NCBI GenBank assembly: GCA_915063485.1
Contig: CAJZDJ010000044.1
Span: 1-15,475, forward strand
Length of the DNA: 15,475 nucleotides
Reading direction: 5' to 3'
Source: an uncultured Actinomyces sp.
GTDB lineage: Bacteria; Actinomycetota; Actinomycetes; Actinomycetales; Actinomycetaceae
The number at the start of each line of letters is the position of its first letter. Positions within the stretch are counted from its first letter, which is position 1. This document shows positions 6,398-12,985 of this stretch, one piece after another. The position numbers were made by a program, and so were the translations under genes. The notes beneath the pieces were generated by a model. It searched no databases. It saw only the letters and a program-made list of their open reading frames with translations, and had not been told where the DNA came from.

Positions 6398-6507
6398 GGC
6401 CTTAACGCCAGTGCAAGCCGGCCTTACCATCACTCTAAGTTGTCCTTAGCGTCACTCTAAGTTGGCCTTAGCGTCGCTCTAAGCTGGACTTACAGTCAGT
6501 CTATTTG
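6398..6507. repeat. Five 22-bp iteron-like tandem repeats with internal dyads
   Basis: Units start at 6398, 6420, 6442, 6464 and 6486. The best-kept ones read CTTAG-N7-CTAAG (for example CTTAGCGTCACTCTAAG in unit 3), so each unit holds an inverted repeat; outer units are degenerate. The 22-bp period is about two helical turns, which would put sites on one DNA face. The array runs from the last codon area of the putative immunity gene (stop at 6501-6503) into the 183-bp spacer upstream of the L12-like gene. It could be an operator array or a set of small hairpins. The rest of the spacer (6318-6397) shows no gene. Confidence 0.75.
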
Positions 6508-7070
6508 GAGCTTTCTGATTTCTCAGCAGCCTGCGGGCGCCCAGAGTTTGGCGCCGGCTCTACCCAGTTGGCCAATATGCCGCCAGATGGGTCTTTGAAG
6601 GCCGCCAGTAGGTCTTTGAATCTCAGGCCAGCCACATGCGAGAACTGGTTTAGCTCGTAGTGGTCAGGGAAGATGGTGCGCAGCTGCATTGGTACGGGCT
6701 TGCCGTCTCTAGTCAGGCGGCCGGTGATCAGCGAGAGCTGCTCAAAGCCCCAGCGCGGATCCACACTTTGGGCGCTTGCAGGCACACGGATCGCCTCCCA
6801 GCCCTTGTAAAAGCGCGCTTTGCGACCAATGCGCAGCACCGCCCAGTTAAGCATGAGTTCGCTGTAGTCGCTGATCATGGTGGGAACGCGAGTTTCGGCG
6901 TACTCGCTTTCGCCGTAAAAAGCTTGGGCGTGTTCACCGCTGGTGTTCCACACGTGCTGCCAACTGCGCCCACAATCCCAGGTCAGCGACAGTGCGTCGC
7001 TATCACGAAGCCGAATCTGCGCCCCTGCCGTCTCCGCGAAGTGAAACAGCTCAGCAACTTGCCACCACAT
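6501..7070 (-). CDS. Putative immunity or partner protein of the TNT NADase
   Basis: A 189 aa protein with no family I can assign firmly. It is rich in Trp and acidic/aromatic residues (MWWQV, LTWDCGRSWQHVW, KGWEAIRVP), appears soluble and mixed alpha/beta, and ends in a charged tail SGRPQAAEKSESSK. Its ATG overlaps the TAA stop of the TNT gene (TAATG), with GGGAGG 8 nt upstream, so toxin and partner would be made together. A gene directly after a polymorphic-toxin domain is usually its immunity gene. The general layout of the middle region (SELMLNWAVLRIGRKARFY) faintly recalls Imm61-like immunity proteins, but I would not rest on that. The repeats at 6398-6507 run through its stop codon. Confidence 0.6.
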   Translation of the reverse strand: MWWQVAELFHFAETAGAQIRLRDSDALSLTWDCGRSWQHVWNTSGEHAQAFYGESEYAETRVPTMISDYSELMLNWAVLRIGRKARFYKGWEAIRVPASAQSVDPRWGFEQLSLITGRLTRDGKPVPMQLRTIFPDHYELNQFSHVAGLRFKDLLAAFKDPSGGILANWVEPAPNSGRPQAAEKSESSK

Positions 7071-7519
7071 TATTCTGACCTCCCAGTCAAAATCCCCAGC
7101 TCAAGGCATTCAATAGCACTCAGCACAACGTCTCCGGCTAGAAACTGCACCTGGCGCGCACCGCCGGGCAGATCAAAGTAGGGCACGTTAATGCCGGTGC
7201 GAATCGAGCATCCCTGCGGCAGCTGTTTGATTTCGTAGCTGTAGTAGGGGTCGTTTAGGGCGAATATGTCCAGTGAGCGATACTCAAAGTAGGTGGGTCG
7301 CTTCCCGACGGGCCGGTGCCACAGGTATTTGCCGTCCGGGTAGCCCACACGATCCACGTACGGCCCATAAAGCTGCAGGTAGTCCGTCAGATTCGTAAAC
7401 ACCTGCACGGTAGAGCGGTCCATGCGGGCTAGCACCTGGTCACTGTCAGGTAGGAAGCGAATAATCATGTCCCCACGGAAACTGGGGTCATGCACTTTCG
7501 GTACGTCCTGGGCACCCAT
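7070..7519 (-). CDS. Stand-alone TNT-domain (DUF4237) NAD+ glycohydrolase-like protein
   Basis: A 149 aa protein that is little more than a TNT domain, named after the tuberculosis necrotizing toxin, an NAD(P)+ glycohydrolase. The pattern DRVGYPDGKYL at 56-66, then FEYRSL at 78-83, PYYSYEIKQLPQGCSI, PYFDLPGGARQVQF and ECLELGIL follows the family from end to end. The Arg of the RSL block and the Gln of the PGG-x-x-Q block are kept, both important in TNT. The His seen in TNT near the YxxY segment appears to be Tyr here. There is no signal peptide, WXG100 or other export module, so it seems to act inside the cell or to be a detached toxin cartridge. AGGAGG is 6 nt before the ATG. The next gene overlaps its stop and is the likely antidote. 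Activity is inferred from family only. Confidence 0.8.
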   Translation of the reverse strand: MGAQDVPKVHDPSFRGDMIIRFLPDSDQVLARMDRSTVQVFTNLTDYLQLYGPYVDRVGYPDGKYLWHRPVGKRPTYFEYRSLDIFALNDPYYSYEIKQLPQGCSIRTGINVPYFDLPGGARQVQFLAGDVVLSAIECLELGILTGRSE

Positions 7520-7624
7520 CTTCCCCTCCTTAGGTTTATAACTAGCGTAAGTCTATGCCTGCTTTTGCTCACGACGGCGCAGTTCGCCCCGTAAAATGAG
7601 CTTTCGGAAGAAACGAGGCCGCCC

Positions 7625-7879
7625 ATGACAAGCCGCAGCACTGACCGCCCTGGCCGCAGCGACGCCGTCGCCGCAGATAACGCAGAAACGCAACCCCGAA
7701 ACTGCGCCTACGGAAACCGCACCCCCGCAGAAAAGCTCGCATTTGCCAAGGCGGCTTTGGCCCTGGCAGGCCACGAAGTCACCGACCTGGCGCTGTGCAA
7801 CATTTTGGAACAGCAGGCCTGTGGCAACCTAACCGGCGAACAGGCACGCGCAGCAATCAGAAAGCACGTGCAAGGCTGA
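7625..7879 (+). CDS. VbhA-like Fic antitoxin with degenerate inhibitory motif
   Basis: An 84 aa protein upstream of and overlapping the Fic gene (TGATG, stop and start share one base). Residues 33-84 (TPAEKLAFAKAALALAGHEV, then NILEQQACGNLTGEQARAAI) follow the helical layout of VbhA/FiCA antitoxins, whose first helix carries S/T-x-x-x-E-G/N. Here the aligned residues are A44-LAL-A48-G49, so the inhibitory Glu and the Ser/Thr are both Ala. Residues 1-32 are a disordered-looking polar extension. The ribosome-binding site is weak (ACGAGG). A gene-internal hairpin is not seen. If it inhibits Fic, the mechanism cannot be the canonical Glu-Arg salt bridge. It could also be a diverged partner that stabilises or targets the toxin. 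Confidence 0.7.
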   Translation: MTSRSTDRPGRSDAVAADNAETQPRNCAYGNRTPAEKLAFAKAALALAGHEVTDLALCNILEQQACGNLTGEQARAAIRKHVQG

Positions 7880-8649
7880 TGGCACGCCAACTTTTTCGCA
7901 CCTGGGAGGATTACTTCATCCCTGGTACCTCGGTGTTACGCAATAAATTCACTACTCCTGGCAACCCACATGGGGAACCTGACGCTGTCAAGCTACGCTT
8001 TCTGGAAGAGGGCTACGCTAGCTCTAGAATTTTGGAACTGGCGCAAACGCCGATCAAAGGCAACTTCGATTACGCCCACATGAAGGCAATTCACCACCAT
8101 ATTTTCCAAGATGTCTATGAGTGGGCAGGCCAGGAGCGGGTTGCTCCCCTGGGCACATTCATGGTCAAGTCTGGCCCAGACATTGTCCATTACCCGTTGG
8201 GAGATCCGACTGCGCCGCAAATGTCTTACCAGTACTATCCAGCAGGCCCAGCCTTAGGGCAGGCAGCCAATGAGCAATACCGCAGGCTCAACAAAATGGA
8301 TTTGTTGCGCGGTTTGGATCATGAAACTTTCGTGACAGAGCTGGCTGAAATTTGGGGCGAGTTGAACGTTATCCACAGTTTCCGCGAGGGCAATACACGC
8401 ACGCAGTTCGTGTTTTTCTCCCAGCTGTCTGAGCAAGCCGGTTGGAAGCTTGATCCTGCGCTTTTTGCGCCGAGCACCCCCGTTTGCAATAAACCAGGCA
8501 CACCCACCAGTAACAGACCAGGTACCCCCGCCTGCAAGGAATTCGTGGCAGCGCGTTTCTACAGTCAGGCAACTGGCAGCAACCAGCGCTTAGCTGCAGC
8601 TTTACGCCCCGCCATCGTGCCTTTAACTGCCCCTCTAGAGCAGGCTTAA
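7879..8649 (+). CDS. Fic-domain protein (putative AMP/NMP transferase toxin)
   Basis: A 256 aa cytoplasmic Fic protein that in the FicT class would transfer AMP to a protein such as a DNA gyrase or topoisomerase IV subunit. The ATG at 7879 overlaps the antitoxin stop; an in-frame upstream ATG at 7795 lies inside the antitoxin gene and is rejected. Fic core elements: FLEEGYASSRILEL near 41-54, AIHHHIFQDVYEWAGQERV at 70-88 containing the usual VYxWAGxxR, and the active-site motif H166-SFREGNTRTQF. Against HPFx(D/E)GNGRxxR this has Thr for the third Gly/Asn-block Gly and Phe177 for the second Arg (Arg2). H166, F168, E170, G171, N172 and R174 are kept. Residues 197-220 are a Pro/Thr-rich insert before EFVAARFYSQATGSNQRLAA. 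The UvrA-like gene begins 10 bp downstream, probably in the same transcript. Confidence 0.9.
   Translation: MARQLFRTWEDYFIPGTSVLRNKFTTPGNPHGEPDAVKLRFLEEGYASSRILELAQTPIKGNFDYAHMKAIHHHIFQDVYEWAGQERVAPLGTFMVKSGPDIVHYPLGDPTAPQMSYQYYPAGPALGQAANEQYRRLNKMDLLRGLDHETFVTELAEIWGELNVIHSFREGNTRTQFVFFSQLSEQAGWKLDPALFAPSTPVCNKPGTPTSNRPGTPACKEFVAARFYSQATGSNQRLAAALRPAIVPLTAPLEQA
8488..8535 (+). repeat. 24-bp imperfect tandem repeat inside the Fic gene
   Basis: Two in-frame 24-bp units encode NKPGTPTS and NRPGTPAC; a weaker third unit (APSTPVC) precedes them. They form a Pro/Thr-rich linker inserted between the active-site helix and the final helices. Confidence 0.7.
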
Positions 8650-8659
8650 AAGGGCAAAC

Positions 8660-11302
8660 ATGAAGTCAAAATCGCGCAGCACTAGCGCGTCTGATTGGAG
8701 GAAAATGCGCGCTTTCGAAGAGTCCCAGGCGGCGCCGTCGCCAATTACCTCGCAGCGTGCCGTCCCGCAGAGTGCCGCCCGCACCCAAAAACCCCAGACC
8801 ATTGAGGTGCGCGGGGCTCGCGTGCACAATCTGAAGAACCTAGACGTTGATGTTCCGCTAAATAAAATCGTTGGTATTGCTGGCGTATCTGGCTCAGGTA
8901 AATCCTCCCTGGCCCTGGGGGTTCTCTATGCGGAAGGCTCGCGCCGCTACCTGGAGTCACTGTCCACCTACACACGCCGGCGTATGAGCCAAGCCCAACG
9001 CTCTGACGTGAGCGAAGTGCGTTACGTGCCGGCGTCGTTGGCGCTGCGACAAAGGCCGGGCGTGCCCGGAATCCGCAGTACTTTCGGAACCATGACTGAG
9101 CTAGCCAACAGTCTGCGACTGATGTTTTCACGCCTAGCCCACCACCGCTGCCCTAACGGGCACTATGTTGAGCCCTCATTCGACGTCGCCCGCATGGCTG
9201 AAATTACCTGCCCCACCTGCGGCGTAAAATTTTATGGCCCTGGCGCTGAGGACCTGGCGTTTAACTCACGCGGAGCCTGCCAAACTTGCTCGGGCACAGG
9301 CCTGACCCGCAGCGTGAATGCTGCTGCGCTGGTGCCGGACCAGAACCTGAGCATTGACCAGGGCGCCGTCGTAGTGTGGGGCACGCTGATGTGGGCCCTG
9401 ATGAAAGACGTGTGCCGCGAGATGGGTGTGCGCACCGATGTGCCATTCAAGGAGCTAACTGAGGCGGAGCAGGAGATTGTTTACCACGGCCCGGCGCTAA
9501 AAAAGCACATTATTTACGTAAATCCTAAAACTAACCAGTCGGCCGAAATGGATTTCACCTATTACAACGCCATTTATACGGTCGAAAATGCGCTTTCTAA
9601 AGTTAAAGATGAAAAGGGCATGAAGCGCCTGGAGCGTTTCTTAAAAGAGGACACTTGCCCTAAGTGTCACGGCACCCGTATGTCTGAAGCCACCCGGGCG
9701 CCCCGGTTGCGCGGTATTGGTCTGGACACGGCCTCGCAAATGACCCTGTCTGAGCTGATGGGGTGGGTTGAGGGTGTGCCCGACTCACTGCCGCAGATGC
9801 TGCGTCCCATGGCCCAAAATATTTGTGAGGCTTTCTTTGACACCGCCCAACGCTTGCTTGACCTGGGGCTGGGCTACTTGGCGTTGGATCGTGCGGCATC
9901 CACGCTTTCTACCGGTGAGCGCCAACGCGTGCAGCTAGCGCGGGCGGTGCGTAACCGTACCACGGGCGTACTGTATGTGCTTGATGAGCCTTCGATTGGC
10001 TTACACCCGCATAATCTCAAGGGTTTGACGGGGGTGATGGATGATCTGTTGGCGGATGGTAACTCGGTGATTTTGGTTGACCACGACACTCAGGTGCTCA
10101 CCCACAGTGATTACCTCATTGAGATGGGGCCTGGCGCTGGTTCCGACGGCGGCACGGTGGTTTGCCAGGGCACGGTTGCGCAGGTCATGGATGATTCTGC
10201 GTCGATTATTGGGCCGTATCTGAGGCAACAGAACCAGCCCAAGCCGGCGCGGGCGGATCTTTTTGAGCGCGGCAGTATCCGCCTAGTCACGGACGCGATC
10301 CACACGGTGCAGCCACTTGAGGTGGATATTCCCCAGGGACGACTCACAGTGGTGACTGGGGTTTCGGGCTCAGGTAAAACCACCATGGTGCTTGAGAGCC
10401 TGATCCCGGCTTTGCAGGCGCGAATTGCCGGTCAGGCGCTGCCGGGGCATGTGCGCTGGCTGGAGGCACCGGGTATTGGCCGGGTTATGCTCATTGACGC
10501 CACCCCGATTGGTATTAATGTGCGCTCGACTGTGGCCACCTATGCGGGGGTGCATGATGAGTTGCGTAAGCATTTCGCCAGGTCCGAGGCGGCTAAGCAG
10601 TATGGAGCCAAACTTGCCGCTGAGGCCGGCTCGAAACCTGGCCGCCACCGTGGGCTTACGGCTGGCGCGTTTTCTTATAACACTGGTTCTTTGCGTTGCG
10701 ACACTTGTGACGGCACTGGGCAGATCTCCCTTGACGTGCAGTTTCTTCCCGACGTCGAGATTTGCTGCCCCGATTGTCGCGGCTGCCGTTATGGGCGTGC
10801 GGCTCACGAAATTAGGTGCTTTTTTGACGACGGCGCCGCCTACAGCCTGCCTGACCTGATGGCTATGAGTGTGGATGAGGCTTTGACTGTTTGCGCGGGC
10901 CTTAGCCGGGTGAGCAAGAAATTGCAGGTGCTGCACGATTTGGGTTTGGGCTATTTGACACTTGGCGAGCAGACACCGGGGCTTTCTGGTGGCGAGGCGC
11001 AGCGGTTAAAGCTTGCCAGTGAGATGGGCCGGGGCCAGGGCGATTCGGTGTTTGTGTTTGATGAACCCACTATTGGCCTGCACCCAAAGGATGTGCAGAC
11101 TCTAATGGGAGTGTTTGCCAGTTTGATTACTAAAGGTGCCACCGTGGTGGTTATTGAACATGATCTGGATGTAATTCGCAGCGCAGACTATGTGGTGGAT
11201 ATGGGCCCTGGCGGAGGTTTGGCCGGTGGCCAGGTGGTAGCCACCGGCTCCCCCGCTAAAATCAAAGCCTGCCCCACCAGCCTCACCGGCAAATTCATCT
11301 AG
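8660..11302 (+). CDS. UvrA-like double ABC ATPase lacking the UvrB-binding domain (UvrA2/drug-resistance type)
   Basis: An 880 aa cytoplasmic ABC ATPase of the UvrA branch. First nucleotide-binding domain: Walker A GVSGSGKSS at 75-83, signature LSTGERQRVQLARA at 416-429, Walker B LYVLDEPSIGLHP at 438-450. Second: GVSGSGKTT at 567-575, LSGGEAQRLKLASE at 775-788, VFVFDEPTIGLHP at 797-809. Zn modules are CPNGH (164), CPTCG (184), CQTCSGTG (207), CPKCHGTR (333), CDTCDGTG (680) and CCPDCRGC (702). Only about 20 residues separate CPNGH from CPTCG; true UvrA has its UvrB-interaction domain of over 100 residues there. So it cannot recruit UvrB in the normal way and resembles UvrA2/DrrC-type proteins linked to resistance to DNA-binding compounds. 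Starts at 8660 (AAGGG site) or 8705 (GGAGG, short spacing) are both possible. It lies 10 bp after fic. Confidence 0.9.
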   Translation: MKSKSRSTSASDWRKMRAFEESQAAPSPITSQRAVPQSAARTQKPQTIEVRGARVHNLKNLDVDVPLNKIVGIAGVSGSGKSSLALGVLYAEGSRRYLESLSTYTRRRMSQAQRSDVSEVRYVPASLALRQRPGVPGIRSTFGTMTELANSLRLMFSRLAHHRCPNGHYVEPSFDVARMAEITCPTCGVKFYGPGAEDLAFNSRGACQTCSGTGLTRSVNAAALVPDQNLSIDQGAVVVWGTLMWALMKDVCREMGVRTDVPFKELTEAEQEIVYHGPALKKHIIYVNPKTNQSAEMDFTYYNAIYTVENALSKVKDEKGMKRLERFLKEDTCPKCHGTRMSEATRAPRLRGIGLDTASQMTLSELMGWVEGVPDSLPQMLRPMAQNICEAFFDTAQRLLDLGLGYLALDRAASTLSTGERQRVQLARAVRNRTTGVLYVLDEPSIGLHPHNLKGLTGVMDDLLADGNSVILVDHDTQVLTHSDYLIEMGPGAGSDGGTVVCQGTVAQVMDDSASIIGPYLRQQNQPKPARADLFERGSIRLVTDAIHTVQPLEVDIPQGRLTVVTGVSGSGKTTMVLESLIPALQARIAGQALPGHVRWLEAPGIGRVMLIDATPIGINVRSTVATYAGVHDELRKHFARSEAAKQYGAKLAAEAGSKPGRHRGLTAGAFSYNTGSLRCDTCDGTGQISLDVQFLPDVEICCPDCRGCRYGRAAHEIRCFFDDGAAYSLPDLMAMSVDEALTVCAGLSRVSKKLQVLHDLGLGYLTLGEQTPGLSGGEAQRLKLASEMGRGQGDSVFVFDEPTIGLHPKDVQTLMGVFASLITKGATVVVIEHDLDVIRSADYVVDMGPGGGLAGGQVVATGSPAKIKACPTSLTGKFI

Positions 11303-11334
11303 ACACAGCTTCCATCAGCCCAACCGCTATGCCT

Positions 11335-12198
11335 TTATGTGTTACTAGATTTAGCAAATATTGAATCACCAAGCTGTATCGCCGCGTTCACAACATCAAT
11401 AAACGATATGGCAGATGCATATGGTGTTAATTTCGTATACTCACTCCACACAGACAACATAGTTTCAGAAGCTCTAATCTCTTCCAACCTATACTTGTAG
11501 TCGGCAACGCTAGACGAGGAACCTCGTTTTATTGCCGTCGCAGTTAGAGCTTGCTTTACCTGAACAAAATCAATATCTTCGTTATAAAGTTTCAGGAATG
11601 CATAAATATCATAGAAATCCCTACCACGCGTATTGGCTACACCCCTGACAACAACGGTTTCAAATTTCTCAGCCAGTATCGTCGCCACAGGATAAGACAA
11701 CACATTGATTGCTCCATCTTCAAACATCATCGGATATGGGTATTCGATTTGTTTTGGAACTATAGAGTCACCTGTTGTGATGTCTACTTTTACAGACGCG
11801 TTCATTCTTCCGTATCTCACCCGAACATGGGCACGCCAGTTCGCATATTCATCATCGGTTCGAATAGGCTCGATACGTTCAAAAACATACTCCATCTCAT
11901 CACCAACATCGACACCACAAATATCTTTTATCGCACGCTCAATATTTGCGCGATCCAGTGACATGCCAACTACAGTCGTATCCATATCCATCGTAGTACG
12001 TAGGGAAACACCAATCATCGACGCAATTAGCAGTCCACCTTTGAGAACAAATTTCTCAGCATAGGGACTTTTCTCAAGACGAAGCAACAAATGTTCAAAT
12101 AGATACATTTGCAGTAGCTCCTGAGGTCTAAGCCCGGCTCTTTTTGCAACAGATCGAATCTTGCCTCTAAGGCTCGCATCATTGCGAATAGTTACCAA
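11335..12198 (-). CDS. abiEii: AbiEii/AbiGii-family nucleotidyltransferase toxin
   Basis: A 287 aa DNA polymerase-beta-like nucleotidyltransferase, the toxin of the AbiE abortive-infection and toxin-antitoxin system. The core motif reads FVLKGGLLIASMIGVSLRTT followed by MDMDTTV: KGG at 53-55 and the metal-binding D71 and D73. Later family blocks include KVDITTGD, LAEKFETVVVRG and RGRDFYDIYAFLK. Family members act on nucleotides or tRNA and stop growth until relieved; the target here is unknown. Translation starts at TTG directly after the TAA of abiEi, and GGAGG lies 8 nt before it, so the unusual start is well supported and coupled. The stretch is visibly AT-richer than the left part (23 G+C in the first 60 bases of its 3' end line at 11341-11400), which suggests acquisition by transfer. 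Confidence 0.9.
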   Translation of the reverse strand: MVTIRNDASLRGKIRSVAKRAGLRPQELLQMYLFEHLLLRLEKSPYAEKFVLKGGLLIASMIGVSLRTTMDMDTTVVGMSLDRANIERAIKDICGVDVGDEMEYVFERIEPIRTDDEYANWRAHVRVRYGRMNASVKVDITTGDSIVPKQIEYPYPMMFEDGAINVLSYPVATILAEKFETVVVRGVANTRGRDFYDIYAFLKLYNEDIDFVQVKQALTATAIKRGSSSSVADYKYRLEEIRASETMLSVWSEYTKLTPYASAISFIDVVNAAIQLGDSIFAKSSNT

Positions 12199-12795
12199 TT
12201 ACAACACCTCCAGGTATACCTGTAACTCACGCCTTACTCCGAGCGCTTCACACATGCGCGCCAACTCATGAAGATCTTTCTCACGGCTATTGAAGTATCC
12301 ACCAATAGCGTCACGCACAAGTTGAGCATCAACACCAGCCAGCTTCCTTTGCCTAATCAGGTCAGCGATCGAACGCTCAGAGTTATAGCACCTGACCCTA
12401 TTACCTGACGGCGTCATAATATTTGTTGCGCCAAGCTCGTAAATATCAGGGCGAACCCAGCGAATCTGACTGCCTGGAAACTCCTCAATCAGCCTGACCG
12501 GGTTATACCCCCTAGGCACGGTCACGGACTGCACTACCGGAAGCCTGTCTGATAATCCATTTAGATACAACGCGCTGTTATGCGAAAAAATGCACTTGCG
12601 CCAACGTGCCCCAATCACGAGAAAGTCATCTTCGAAAACATCAGGCGTGCAGTAGATACCGCGTGAAATCCTATCAATACGGCCTGTTTCGCTCGCATAA
12701 GAGATAAGTCCCGCAGAAAAGCCAGCACCCTTCAACTGCGAAGAGTACACCACCCCACCCTCGGCGTCGATATAACTTACAAGCTCGTCAAGCAT
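12199..12795 (-). CDS. abiEi: AbiEi-family antitoxin and autorepressor
   Basis: A 198 aa protein with an N-terminal winged helix (LDELVSYIDAEGGVVYSSQL, then FSAGLISYASETGRIDRISRGIYC) and a larger C-terminal domain (IFSHNSALYLNGLSDRLPVV, SVTVPRGYN, NSERSIADLIRQRKL) that match AbiEi antitoxins, which both neutralise AbiEii and repress their own operon. The start is chosen as ATG at 12795, with AGGAGG 11 nt upstream; a TTG at 12798 has better spacing (8 nt) and a GTG at 12807 would overlap the ribosome-binding site. The stop abuts the abiEii TTG. The promoter-operator at 12820-12864 lies just upstream. No truncation is seen, so the pair appears intact and functional. Confidence 0.9.
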   Translation of the reverse strand: MLDELVSYIDAEGGVVYSSQLKGAGFSAGLISYASETGRIDRISRGIYCTPDVFEDDFLVIGARWRKCIFSHNSALYLNGLSDRLPVVQSVTVPRGYNPVRLIEEFPGSQIRWVRPDIYELGATNIMTPSGNRVRCYNSERSIADLIRQRKLAGVDAQLVRDAIGGYFNSREKDLHELARMCEALGVRRELQVYLEVL

Positions 12796-12819
12796 CAAAG
12801 TAGACACCTCCTCTACAAC

Positions 12820-12864
12820 AGACGTTCATACAGCATTATACAGCTATTGATGTATAAACGTCTA
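12820..12864 (-). promoter_or_regulatory. abiE promoter enclosed by a 13-bp inverted repeat
   Basis: Arms AGACGTTCATACA (12820-12832) and TGTATAAACGTCT (12851-12863) are inverted with 12 of 13 positions matching and 18 bp between them. On the minus strand a perfect -10 TATAAT (12835-12840) sits between the arms, and TAGACG (12859-12864) at 18-bp spacing is a fair -35 inside the upstream arm. AbiEi proteins are known to bind inverted repeats in their own promoter, so this is most likely its autoregulatory site. Confidence 0.8.
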
Positions 12865-12985
12865 TCGAGGGGGCACCCCTCCCGCAAAGCGCGCACACGC
12901 GGCCCCAAACACACAAGTATGAGGTAGCTCTATGCATCCGCCATAGGGAGCAAATAGACCATCGAGCAGGTCAGGCCCGGAAACG

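Noticed and set aside
6398..6507. CRISPR array
   Set aside because: The 22-bp units follow each other without unique spacers, and no cas gene is near.
7795..7878. Upstream in-frame ATG for the Fic gene
   Set aside because: It lies inside the antitoxin gene, has no ribosome-binding site and adds residues unlike the Fic N-terminus; the ATG at 7879 overlaps the antitoxin stop and fits the family.
10370..10936. Minus-strand frame of 188 codons inside the UvrA-like gene
   Set aside because: The plus strand encodes the second ATPase domain with Zn and Walker motifs; the opposite frame is a shadow in GC-rich DNA.
12867..12881. Small GAGGGG/CCCCTC hairpin as terminator
   Set aside because: It has a 6-bp stem, no T-run, and lies upstream of the abiE promoter; no transcript clearly ends there.
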